This document shows positions 8,359-15,624 of a stretch of DNA of 21,226 nt, piece after piece. Under the pieces are notes generated by a model. The model saw only the letters and a list, made by a program, of their open reading frames with translations, was not told where the DNA came from and ran no database searches. Origin of the DNA: JAPLDB01 sp964356415 (GTDB lineage: Bacteria; Bacteroidota; Bacteroidia; AKYH767-A; 2013-40CM-41-45). Position numbers and translations under genes: made by a program. How positions within the stretch are numbered: position 1 is the first letter of the stretch; the number at the start of each line of letters is the position of its first letter. The stretch covers positions 1 through 21,226 of the forward strand of contig CAYHHK010000070.1 of NCBI GenBank assembly GCA_964356415.1, in the 5' to 3' direction.

Positions 8359-8361
8359 AGT

Positions 8362-9354
8362 TTACTCTTCAAGCCAAATAGATGGTACATTCTCTCTTAC
8401 TTCAATATTACTGAAATACGGGGTTTTCCTTGATCCTGTTTTTATTGCCCATGCCGCCATCTTTGAAAGTCCGTCTTCCAAAGAAACGGAGCCGGCTATA
8501 TTGAAAACACGTTTGGCTTTTGAATGGTCTGCATGTGCATGAACTACTTCATTCCGGGCCGGCAAAAAGCGTAATTCCCCTTCCATCTGCATTACTTTAA
8601 TGGTCACTTCGGCTAACTCCTTTACTGTATAATCTTTGTCTGCACCGATATTAAAAATCTGATTTTGGGCTCCGGCGATACTTACGCATTTGGCAATATA
8701 CGGAGCTACATCAGAGATGTAACTGAATGCCCTTGTCTGGCCACCATTCCCAAACAGTGTAAGTGGTTTTCCAATCATCAGCTGATTCATAAAGATTCCG
8801 ATTACGTTGCGGTACCGGTCTCCTATATTCTGAAATTCTCCATACACATTATGAGGGCGGAATATCACATAATTCAGCCCGAACATCTCATGCGCGCATT
8901 TCAAGTCAAGTTCCACAGCAAATTTCGCAACACCGTAAGGATCTTCGGGTGCAGGAATCATGTCTTCCTTCATTGGGGGCTTAAGCGCGCCATATACTGC
9001 AATAGATGAGGTAAATACAAAACATTTAATTTTATGTTTTACCGATTCATTAATCAGGTTGACGCTACCAATCAGGTTGTTGGTATAGTTAAACCGTCTG
9101 ATGAAATGGCTCAGACCTTCGGCTGCATAGGCAGCCAGGTGATAAACATAATCGAAATTGTACTCATTGAAAAGCTTTTCTATGAGCAGATGATCGGTTA
9201 CTGACCCTTTAATAAATATGCATTCGGCAGGGACATTATCCTGAAAACCTCCGCTTAAATCATCGAGCACGACGACTTTGTGCCCTAACTTCAATAATTC
9301 AGCGGCTACATGCGCCCCGATAAAACCTGCACCACCTGTTACAAGTGAAATCAT
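8362..9354 (-). CDS. NAD-dependent nucleotide-sugar epimerase/dehydratase (extended SDR)
   Basis: A 330-aa extended short-chain dehydrogenase/reductase of the GalE/WbpP type. The NAD-binding loop is G7-G-A-G10-F-I-G13, followed by Asp31-Asp32 ending strand 2, which favours NAD over NADP. The catalytic set is Ser116/117 in 'FTSSIAVYG' and Tyr140-x3-Lys144 ('DPYGVAK'). 'FRPHNVYGEFQN' and 'AFSYISDVA' match the sugar-nucleotide-binding part. It is the first gene of a minus-strand operon and is preceded by AAAGGAG close to the ATG. The precise reaction (UDP-glucose or UDP-GlcNAc 4-epimerase, or a dehydratase) cannot be fixed from these motifs; 4-epimerase is my best guess. Confidence 0.88.
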   Translation of the reverse strand: MISLVTGGAGFIGAHVAAELLKLGHKVVVLDDLSGGFQDNVPAECIFIKGSVTDHLLIEKLFNEYNFDYVYHLAAYAAEGLSHFIRRFNYTNNLIGSVNLINESVKHKIKCFVFTSSIAVYGALKPPMKEDMIPAPEDPYGVAKFAVELDLKCAHEMFGLNYVIFRPHNVYGEFQNIGDRYRNVIGIFMNQLMIGKPLTLFGNGGQTRAFSYISDVAPYIAKCVSIAGAQNQIFNIGADKDYTVKELAEVTIKVMQMEGELRFLPARNEVVHAHADHSKAKRVFNIAGSVSLEDGLSKMAAWAIKTGSRKTPYFSNIEVRENVPSIWLEE

Positions 9355-9426
9355 ACTCCTTTATTATTGCGTAAATATAGATGTTTTATAATTATTGATT
9401 TTCTTTGCTAAAATAATAATTTACGG
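9355..9426. promoter_or_regulatory. Divergent promoter region between the two glycan transcription units
   Basis: The 72 bp between the start of the minus-strand epimerase gene and the plus-strand dehydratase gene are very AT-rich and must hold both promoters. On the minus strand TATATTTA (9379-9372) is one base off the -7 consensus TAnnTTTG. I found no convincing -33 partner and no clear box for the plus strand. Shared control of both arms is inferred from layout alone. Confidence 0.45.
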
Positions 9427-11310
9427 GTGAAATTCAATTCGCTGCTCTCTGAAAAAAACACTCCACGGTGGATCATTTTCTCCATTGATGTTTTTATCTG
9501 TCTTGCATCTCTGATGCTTGCTTATCAATTGCGTTTTAATTTCCGCGTACCGGCAATGGAAATGGAACGCTGGAATGTGGCAATCCCAAGCCTGCTCATT
9601 ATCCGCATTCTCAGTTTTGCCATCTCGAGAATTTATGCCGGCATCATCCGATATACGAGCACACGCGATGCATTAAGGATCTTTTATACGATTACAGCGG
9701 GAACAATCCTACTCGGACTATTGAACTTTGTTTCACTGAAGATTATAGGATATTACCTCATTCCATTTTCCATTCTTATCATTGATTACTTCACTTCTAT
9801 TTTTTCGATCACAGCATTCCGCATTCTTGTCAAAGCACTTTATCAGGAATTAAAGAATCCGGCAAGCGGCAAGCGCGATGTGATCATTTACGGAGCCGGT
9901 GTTTCAGGCGTTATTACAAAGCGCACCCTGGACAGGGATGCAGGTATCAAATACAATGTGATCGCATTTGTTGATGATGACAAAAAGAAGAAAGGAAAAC
10001 GACTGGAAGGGGTTAGTATATATAATACAGAAGACGACTTCGAAGACCTTCTAAGGGCCAACAATGTCGCACACGTCATTATCAGCATCCAAAACATCTC
10101 TCCACAAAAAAAACAGGCCATCATTGAAAAAGTGCTGAACCATGATGCCAAGATCCTGAATGTTCCTCCCGTAAACAGCTGGATTAACGGCGAGCTGAGT
10201 TTTAAGCAGATTAAAAAAGTGAAGATTGAAGACCTGCTTGAACGCGAGCCTATTAAACTTGACATGGCGGGCATTCGCAAAGCGCTATCAGGAAAGGTTA
10301 TCCTGATCACGGGAGGTGCAGGAAGTATCGGCAGCGAACTGGTGAGGCAGATCATCCCCTTCCAGCCGGCAAAATTGATCCTGCTTGATCAGGCGGAATC
10401 AGCCTTGTATGACATGGAGCTTGAAGTCACTGAAAATTTCAGCCTGAAAAATTTTGAAACAGTCATCGGTGACATCACGAATGAGGAACGCATGCGAAGG
10501 GTCTTTGATGCGTTTCACCCACAAATCGTTTTTCATGCAGCTGCTTACAAGCACGTACCGGTGATGGAAAATAATCCAAGTGAAGCTATTCTGACAAATG
10601 TATATGGTACAAAGGTGCTTGCCGACCTTTCCAATGAATATGGAGTTGAGAAGTTTGTCATGGTGAGTACAGACAAAGCCGTGAATCCCACCAGCATCAT
10701 GGGCGCTACCAAGCGGATTGCAGAAATTTATTGCCAATCCCTGGGAAAGATCTCAAAGACGAAATTTGTCACCTCACGGTTCGGAAATGTACTCGACAGC
10801 AGTGGTTCCGTTATTCCGAGGTTTAAAAAACAAATAGAAAGCGGAGGCCCTGTTACTGTTACGCATCCGGATGTAACACGCTTTTTTATGACGATCCCAG
10901 AAGCAAGCCAACTGGTGCTCGAAGCAGGCGCTATGGGCAAAGGCGGTGAAATATTTATTTTCGATATGGGTAAGAGCGTGAAGATCGCTGATCTGGCAAA
11001 GAAGATGATCAAACTCAGCGGACTTTCGCTGGGGAAAGACATACAGATCATTTTTTCCGGTTTAAGGCCGGGCGAGAAAATTTTTGAGGAACTACTGAAT
11101 GACCAGGAAAAAACAGTTCCAACGCACCATGATAAGATCTTAATAGCAAAGGTCAAAGAATATGAATTTGATGATGTGAAGAAAGAGATTGACATCCTGC
11201 ACAGTTTGTTCGACAAGCAGGACAATGATGCCATCGTCAGGAAGATGAAAGAAATAGTTCCGGAATACCTTTCCCATAATTCTGTTTATGAAAAGCTCGA
11301 TGCCGAATAA
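9427..11310 (+). CDS. Membrane-bound nucleotide-sugar 4,6-dehydratase (FlaA1/CapD/WbpM family)
   Basis: A 627-aa inner-membrane enzyme expected to convert a UDP-sugar such as UDP-GlcNAc to its 4-keto-6-deoxy form at the start of surface-glycan synthesis. Four hydrophobic segments lie at about 15-36, 52-72, 86-104 and 110-132. Next come a CoA-binding-like Rossmann domain ('VIIYGAGVSG', 152-161) and the SDR domain with 'ITGGAGSIGSELVRQI' (294-309), 'AAAYKHVPVMENNP' (371-384) and 'STDKAVNPTSIMGATK' (414-429). The last has Met425-x3-Lys429 instead of Tyr-x3-Lys, as in the large WbpM/PglF branch. 'GLRPGEKIFEELL' closes the domain. The start is a GTG; no better start lies nearby. It is divergent from the epimerase operon and overlaps the next gene. 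Confidence 0.93.
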   Translation: MKFNSLLSEKNTPRWIIFSIDVFICLASLMLAYQLRFNFRVPAMEMERWNVAIPSLLIIRILSFAISRIYAGIIRYTSTRDALRIFYTITAGTILLGLLNFVSLKIIGYYLIPFSILIIDYFTSIFSITAFRILVKALYQELKNPASGKRDVIIYGAGVSGVITKRTLDRDAGIKYNVIAFVDDDKKKKGKRLEGVSIYNTEDDFEDLLRANNVAHVIISIQNISPQKKQAIIEKVLNHDAKILNVPPVNSWINGELSFKQIKKVKIEDLLEREPIKLDMAGIRKALSGKVILITGGAGSIGSELVRQIIPFQPAKLILLDQAESALYDMELEVTENFSLKNFETVIGDITNEERMRRVFDAFHPQIVFHAAAYKHVPVMENNPSEAILTNVYGTKVLADLSNEYGVEKFVMVSTDKAVNPTSIMGATKRIAEIYCQSLGKISKTKFVTSRFGNVLDSSGSVIPRFKKQIESGGPVTVTHPDVTRFFMTIPEASQLVLEAGAMGKGGEIFIFDMGKSVKIADLAKKMIKLSGLSLGKDIQIIFSGLRPGEKIFEELLNDQEKTVPTHHDKILIAKVKEYEFDDVKKEIDILHSLFDKQDNDAIVRKMKEIVPEYLSHNSVYEKLDAE

Positions 11311-11728
11311 ATTTAAACACCGCACCCCGATGGAAATCCGTTTTATTGATGTGGATGCTTTCGGTCACGTGAACAATGCCCACTACCTCACTTATTTTGA
11401 ACAGGCACGCGTAAAATATTTTGATGACATTATGGGATGGAAGTACGACTGGAGCAGACAGGGGATCATACTTGCACGCGCAGAGATCAATTACAAAGAA
11501 CCTGTTTTATTCAGGGACGATCTATTCATTATGACGCATTGTTCACGCATCGGAAAAAAAAGTTTTGACCTTGACTATCTGGTTATCAAGAAAAGCAATG
11601 AACAGGAGATTGTCCTCGCTGAAGGAAAAACGGTGATGGTTGCTTATGACTATGATGCGGGGGAATCAATTGCAGTTCCGGAAAAATGGATTGGTGCGAT
11701 AAAAAAATTTGAAGAGATCGATCTGTGA
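11288..11728 (+). CDS. Acyl-CoA thioesterase, hotdog fold (4HBT/YbgC-FadM-like)
   Basis: A 146-aa single hotdog-domain thioesterase. The signature 'IRFIDVDAFGHVNNAHYLTYFEQAR' region (17-40) matches the 4HBT family, with the likely catalytic Asp at residue 23, equivalent to Asp17 of 4-hydroxybenzoyl-CoA thioesterase. 'ILARAEINYKEPVLFRDDL' is the usual second motif. The frame opens inside the dehydratase gene: the first ATG (11288) overlaps it by 23 bp and a second ATG (11300) by 11 bp, so translation is probably coupled. Both starts leave the domain whole. A strong terminator follows 24 bp after the stop. The acyl substrate is unknown, and a direct link to glycan synthesis is not evident. Confidence 0.88.
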   Translation: MKSSMPNKFKHRTPMEIRFIDVDAFGHVNNAHYLTYFEQARVKYFDDIMGWKYDWSRQGIILARAEINYKEPVLFRDDLFIMTHCSRIGKKSFDLDYLVIKKSNEQEIVLAEGKTVMVAYDYDAGESIAVPEKWIGAIKKFEEIDL

Positions 11729-11751
11729 TGCTGCATAGAAGTTTGACAATA

Positions 11752-11788
11752 AAAAACCCCGTCTAACCTGAAGTCAGACGGGGTTTTT
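11752..11788. terminator. Bidirectional intrinsic terminator
   Basis: A 13-bp perfect stem, AAAAACCCCGTCT (11752-11764) with AGACGGGGTTTTT (11776-11788), encloses an 11-nt loop. T runs lie on the 3' side in either direction. It sits between the plus-strand thioesterase gene and the minus-strand SWIB gene and would end both. Confidence 0.9.
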
Positions 11789-11804
11789 ATTTTTTAAAAG
11801 AAAA

Positions 11805-12176
11805 TTAAGAAAGGTGACCGCTGATAAGCTTTGTCATTTCAAACATGCTTACAGTTTTCTTTCCGCCAAACACCGCTTTCAGATTATCGTCAGCGTTGAT
11901 GTTGCGTCTTTCCTTTGCATCCTGAAGTTTATTCTTCTTGATGTACTCCCAGATTTTCTTTACAACTTCAGTACGTGGCATAGGCTTGCTGCCGATTACA
12001 GGATGTAATACAGCACCGATGTTCATCGGTTTCATGAAAGCAGCATTCGGTTTACGTTTTGCTTTCGGTTTTGCAGCTTTAGCAGCCTTAGCAGGTTTTG
12101 CTTTTGCCTTTACTGCCGGTTTTGCTTTTGCTTTTGCTTTTGGTTTCGCTTTTGCTTTTGCTTTTTTAGTTGCCAT
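11805..12176 (-). CDS. SWIB/MDM2-domain protein with a histone H1-like Lys/Ala/Pro tail
   Basis: A 123-aa basic protein. Residues 1-43 are a low-complexity run of Lys-Ala and Lys-Pro-Ala units like the C-terminal tails of eukaryotic histone H1 and bacterial Hc1/AlgP-like proteins. Residues 47-122 form a SWIB domain: 'IGSKPMPRTEVVKKIWEYIK', 'NKLQDAKERRNINADDNL' and 'VFGGKKTVSMFEMTKLI' match the SWIB consensus closely. SWIB domains are known from SWI/SNF subunit BAF60 and occur in Chlamydiae and many Bacteroidota. A nucleoid-associated role is inferred from the basic tail. The tail is encoded by near-identical GCTTTT hexamers on the plus strand, which could vary in number. It is a single-gene unit with a terminator behind and a structured non-coding element 44 bp upstream. 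Confidence 0.9.
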   Translation of the reverse strand: MATKKAKAKAKPKAKAKAKPAVKAKAKPAKAAKAAKPKAKRKPNAAFMKPMNIGAVLHPVIGSKPMPRTEVVKKIWEYIKKNKLQDAKERRNINADDNLKAVFGGKKTVSMFEMTKLISGHLS

Positions 12177-12220
12177 TTGATTTTTAGATTAAGTTGTTTA
12201 TAAGACAAAGAAAACAACAA

Positions 12221-12410
12221 TTTTCATTGGTAAAACACACCGGATGAAATATTTTTAAACCTAAAACCCTCTCCAGATGCGGTGTTGGTACGAACCGGAA
12301 AGGGTTTCCAGAAGGGTCTGTATAGCCGGAGACCCATGTTGTTGGGGGATTACGAACAACCCCTGAAATACCTTTAGATACTGCGTTTCAGGCCATTTTA
12401 CCAATGAAAA
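12221..12410. other. Structured non-coding element with 15-bp inverted ends: candidate ncRNA, leader RNA or MITE
   Basis: Within the 335-bp gap between the SWIB and PspC genes, TTTTCATTGGTAAAA (12221-12235) is repeated as its exact reverse complement at 12396-12410. Between them are four consecutive hairpins. H1 pairs AAACCCT 12264-12270 with AGGGTTT 12301-12307, continued by TCC/GGA across one mismatch. H2 pairs GGGTCT 12314-12319 with AGACCC 12330-12335. H3 pairs GTTGTT 12338-12343 with AACAAC 12355-12360. H4 pairs CCTGAAA 12362-12368 with TTTCAGG 12386-12392. ACACCG (12237-12242) can also pair with CGGTGT (12280-12285), which would form a pseudoknot with H1. No convincing ORF lies here. 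The rest of the gap (12411-12511) holds only a small hairpin, GGACC/GGTCC at 12446-12463, without a T run. Confidence 0.5.
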
Positions 12411-12511
12411 CAGAAGTCAGCATCCGGTGGATTGTCAATTTCAATGGACCTTTTTCTGGGTCCGGGTTAAAACAATCAGGGCTTGGACTTGCCGCTATTA
12501 ACATCTTCATG

Positions 12512-14293
12512 TTAGTTGTTCTGCTTTTTCTGCGTCGGCTCCGTATTGATATTAACAACGTCCTTACCATTCTCACGCACATGAATACCGGTGCTATCGA
12601 TCACTACCTTATCGCCTTTTTCATTCGTGATGTGAAGTCCATTCTTATTGATCTCGACTTTGGCATCACCAACATTACCCTCATCACCATAATCATTACT
12701 GATATCAAAGTCACCGCCAAGTATGCTTTCTGTTCCATCACAGTCTACACAAGACAAACCTTTTGGTGTCATTTCCCATGTTCTGTTGATCATGTCGTTG
12801 TCATAAATATTTTTCACATTGTCAATATCATAGATCATGTTACGCAATGATTCATCCAGGCGGACTCTTGCGCCAACAGGCACTCTTAATAACAATTGAA
12901 CTTTTTGTGCACGCCATTTATCGCCTTCCTTCATATTGAAGAACCTGTTGAGGCGCAGTGCAGAATCAGTTTGTGTAAATGAATAGCTGATGCGCGACGC
13001 GTTGTCAATTGCTGCTTTGTGAGATGAACCCTGGGCGTAGAATATTTCTACCAGGTCAAAGGAATCATTCGGACTTTTTACGATATCCAATTTCACATTT
13101 CTGGATATGAGTTTATGACCGTCAGATTCCAGATTGAAATCAGTGTCCATATTCCTGTAATACTTTCCACCATAATCATAATCGCTTTCGCTGTTTTTAG
13201 ATTCGTTCGTTTCTATTACCAAGTATTTTCCTGCCGGCTGCTGAAGGGTAACTTCCTTCCTGAAACTGTCCGACTCGCTGAAGTCCGTGAATACACTGAA
13301 ACCGCTGAACATGACGATTGCCAATGCAACAAGCCAAATACCAAGTGCTGTGAGTCCGAATATTCTTGATCCTCTTTTTATATTAAAGAGAAAACGGATA
13401 CCTGCATAAGCGATCATCAATGCAGGAATTGCTACCAGTAACACGACTCCGAAGTATATCCAGCTGAACTGGGAAGTACTGTTGAAGATGTGATCCAGAA
13501 ACCCGGGATAATGAACGAATGGCGCGCCCACCAGGCCAAATAAAGAAGCGAGCAAAGCCACCGCAATCACCAGGGCAATGAAAACTAAAAATGCAATGAT
13601 GATCTTTCCTATCAGCAGGAAAATAAATTTTAAAACATCACCGATCGTTTCGAAAATCCTGCCCACAGTAGTTGTCGCCTTTTGCCCATCCTTCATACGC
13701 TCTTTCAGCGCATCCAGTTCCTCCCGAACGTTCTTCTCAATGCTTGAAACTGTAACAGGTTCTCCGCGCATCATCAGTCTGTCGGCTGTCGTTTTTGCTT
13801 CAGGAATGATGATCCAGAGCAGGATGTAGATCCAGAAACCTGTTCCATAAAATATCAAAGCAGAGGCAAAGATCAAACGGATCCAAACGGGATCAATATT
13901 GAAATAGGCGGCCATTCCGCTACATACGCCACCGACAAATTTTTCGTCAGGGTCACGGAAAAAACGTTTCTTCAATTTTCCTGAAGATGAACTTTCCCCT
14001 GAAGAAGAAGCTTCGGCCGTTTTTTCATCACCGCCGGCAAATTCTTCCGGTCTTCCCATCACAGCTGTGACTTCGTTAACGTCATTCAGGGTGATTACCT
14101 GCCTTCCGCTATTGAGGCGTTCACGGAACATTTCCCCGATCCTGCTTTCAATGTCCTGCATGATCTCGTCACGGCCCTGGTCGGAGCTGAAATGAACTTT
14201 GATCGCATTTAAGTACTTGATCAACGACTCGTATGCGTTGTCGTCAATGTGGAACACGGTTCCACCAAGATTGACAGTTACTGTCTTATTCAT
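12512..14293 (-). CDS. PspC-domain multi-pass membrane protein
   Basis: A 593-aa membrane protein. Residues 1-85 are a conserved N-terminal region of Bacteroidota PspC proteins ('TVTVNLGGTVFHIDDNAYE', 'GRPEEFAG'), followed by a Ser/Gly linker (96-105). The PspC domain is at about 107-165 ('RDPDEKFVGGVCSGMAAYFNIDP', then a hydrophobic helix). More membrane helices lie at about 223-255, 278-303 and 312-333. The last 250 residues are hydrophilic and strand-rich, ending in repeats such as 'GLHITNEKGDKV' and 'GIHVRENGKDVV', with a C-V-D-C pair. PspC proteins are linked to envelope-stress sensing in Proteobacteria; the role here is not established. Its ATG overlaps the end of the PadR gene by 8 bp (ATGAATAA), pointing to translational coupling. 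Confidence 0.88.
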   Translation of the reverse strand: MNKTVTVNLGGTVFHIDDNAYESLIKYLNAIKVHFSSDQGRDEIMQDIESRIGEMFRERLNSGRQVITLNDVNEVTAVMGRPEEFAGGDEKTAEASSSGESSSSGKLKKRFFRDPDEKFVGGVCSGMAAYFNIDPVWIRLIFASALIFYGTGFWIYILLWIIIPEAKTTADRLMMRGEPVTVSSIEKNVREELDALKERMKDGQKATTTVGRIFETIGDVLKFIFLLIGKIIIAFLVFIALVIAVALLASLFGLVGAPFVHYPGFLDHIFNSTSQFSWIYFGVVLLVAIPALMIAYAGIRFLFNIKRGSRIFGLTALGIWLVALAIVMFSGFSVFTDFSESDSFRKEVTLQQPAGKYLVIETNESKNSESDYDYGGKYYRNMDTDFNLESDGHKLISRNVKLDIVKSPNDSFDLVEIFYAQGSSHKAAIDNASRISYSFTQTDSALRLNRFFNMKEGDKWRAQKVQLLLRVPVGARVRLDESLRNMIYDIDNVKNIYDNDMINRTWEMTPKGLSCVDCDGTESILGGDFDISNDYGDEGNVGDAKVEINKNGLHITNEKGDKVVIDSTGIHVRENGKDVVNINTEPTQKKQNN

Positions 14294-14633
14294 TTGTTGT
14301 TGCTTTTATGGATGTTGTTTGATTTACTGCCTCCACTAGTTCGCGCCAGGTAACGCGTAATTCATCTAAGAATTTTTCTCCGAGAGGTGTGAGAGAATAA
14401 TATTTGCGTGGAGGCCCGGAACTGCTTTCTACCCAGCGGTAGCTTAGCAAGCCAGCATTCTTCAGCCTCGTAAGCAGCGGGTACAGTGTACCTTCTACGA
14501 CGATCAGTTTGGCCTCTTTCAGTTTCTCAATGATATCGGAAGTATAAACTTCCTTGTGTGACAGAACTGAAAGGATGCAGAATTCCAGGACCCCTTTACG
14601 CATCTGCGCCTGAGTGTTATCAAGATTACTCAT
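14286..14633 (-). CDS. PadR-family transcriptional regulator
   Basis: A 115-aa winged-helix repressor. 'MRKGVLEFCILSVLS' followed by 'DIIEKLKEAKLIVVEGTLYPLLTRLKNAGLL' is the PadR recognition core. The wing 'WVESSSGPPRKYYSLTPLGEKFLDEL' is also typical, and the C-terminal helix gives the dimer interface of the short PadR class. It is translated just ahead of the PspC gene with an 8-bp overlap, and 64 bp downstream of the GIN-domain lipoprotein gene. Such PadR-PspC pairs recur in Bacteroidota, where the regulator probably controls its own unit. No clear operator palindrome was found upstream. Confidence 0.93.
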   Translation of the reverse strand: MSNLDNTQAQMRKGVLEFCILSVLSHKEVYTSDIIEKLKEAKLIVVEGTLYPLLTRLKNAGLLSYRWVESSSGPPRKYYSLTPLGEKFLDELRVTWRELVEAVNQTTSIKATTNE

Positions 14634-14697
14634 TGCTTTTTATATAAAGGGTTATTATTAAAACTATTTTATGTATTATTTATTATTCAAATTACGT

Positions 14698-15318
14698 TTA
14701 CTGATGCAATGACAATGCGCGATGCGATTTGCGCCTTGCATTTGATCCTTCAGGATTCACTGCTTCCAAAGATGTGCTTTGCCTGAGGGTATCAAGGTTC
14801 ATGCTTATCACCTGGCCGTTGCCTTTAACCTTTACAAAGCTGTCGCCGGTAATTCCCCTTGCATAGATCTTTCCTCCTCCATTGATGATCATTCCGACAC
14901 TGAGTGCGCGTACATCAGCGCTGATAATCCCTGAACCGGATATTTTCATTAGTAGCATGTCCGAAGCCAAAGGAGATGTTGACCTGATCACTCCGGCACC
15001 GTTTATCTGGATGAGGCTGATGTCTGACATCGTTACATAAACATTGACATTGCGCAGGCCGCCTGCATTGATCACCAACGCACCATTGCTTACAGAAGTT
15101 GTAACCTCTTCTGTATTTACATTCATACCCTCAAGACGCACGGCGTTGAATTCACCCTGGGTGAGGTAAACGTTGGCATTGCCATTCAGAATAATTCCGT
15201 AAAAGTTTTGATCTACCGAACGGAGCTCAGATGATGCAGCGGTTGTTGAAGTACAACCGAGAAAAACTGTTGACATGGCCATTGCAACCAGTGCAACCAA
15301 AGTGAAGCGGGTTTTCAT
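14698..15318 (-). CDS. Lipoprotein with DUF2807 (GIN/head) domain
   Basis: A 206-aa secreted lipoprotein from the ATG at 15318: signal peptide with lipobox 'VFLGC' (Cys22). An upstream in-frame ATG at 15384 would add 22 polar residues ahead of the signal and lies only a few bases from the predicted transcription start, so the shorter form is preferred. Residues from about 35 onward are a beta-repeat domain of the DUF2807 type: 'GIILNGNANVYLTQGEFNAVRLEG', 'INGAGVIRS', 'ISGSGIISADV' and 'VKGNGQVIS' show the recurring G-G-ANV/ G-SG pattern of a right-handed beta-helix-like fold. The family is annotated as putative autotransporter adhesin; function is untested. It precedes the PadR and PspC genes on the same strand, forming a common Bacteroidota module. 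Confidence 0.85.
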   Translation of the reverse strand: MKTRFTLVALVAMAMSTVFLGCTSTTAASSELRSVDQNFYGIILNGNANVYLTQGEFNAVRLEGMNVNTEEVTTSVSNGALVINAGGLRNVNVYVTMSDISLIQINGAGVIRSTSPLASDMLLMKISGSGIISADVRALSVGMIINGGGKIYARGITGDSFVKVKGNGQVISMNLDTLRQSTSLEAVNPEGSNARRKSHRALSLHQ

Positions 15319-15397
15319 TGTTTTTGAGATTTGAAGGTTATTATTTTTAGGAGATGATTTCATTTGAGATGTGTGTGTTACCATTTAATTTGCTTGG

Positions 15398-15429
15398 CAA
15401 AGATACTGTCATGAAACGGTACTTTGCAA
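15398..15429 (-). promoter_or_regulatory. Bacteroidota-type promoter for the GIN-domain gene
   Basis: On the minus strand TTG (15429-15427) and TATCTTTG (15405-15398) match the -33 and -7 elements of Bacteroidota promoters, with a 21-bp spacer. The predicted start near 15391 leaves a leader of about 70 nt before the ATG at 15318, which supports that start codon. Confidence 0.55.
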
Positions 15430-15574
15430 CACATAGTACTATAATTATTTGTTAAATATTATAACTTATTGATAATCAGTTATAAAATCTTTTAATAATT
15501 TCGATCGCCAAGATTTTTTAAAGGCCCCTTACCAAAATTCAGAGAATTCCAAAGAAAAAAATTGGATAAACCGG

Positions 15575-15602
15575 GAAAAAATCATCCCAAAATCGGGAAG
15601 AT
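15575..15602 (-). terminator. Probable intrinsic terminator of the 15625-16548 gene
   Basis: Read on the minus strand, ATCTTCCC pairs with GGGATGAT across one mismatch around a GATTTT loop (15602-15581), and a run of six T follows. It begins about 22 bp after the stop of the upstream lipoprotein gene. Confidence 0.6.
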
Positions 15603-15624
15603 CAGAAAATAAGAAGATGGATAA

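Noticed and set aside
10728..11234. 168-codon minus-strand ORF, and a similar 155-codon one at 9888-10355
   Set aside because: Both lie antisense within the FlaA1/CapD-type gene, are Ser/Phe/Ile-rich as shadow frames usually are, and interrupt no conserved motif.
12314..12335. Possible cobalamin riboswitch: AGCCGGAGACC resembles the end of its conserved core
   Set aside because: The other obligatory parts (GGGAA-GGTG region, GCAACTGT, B12 box order) are absent, and no cobalamin gene follows.
12404..12850. 148-codon plus-strand ORF at the end of the PspC gene
   Set aside because: It is antisense to a well-supported gene, its product has no recognisable motif, and it starts inside the inverted repeat.
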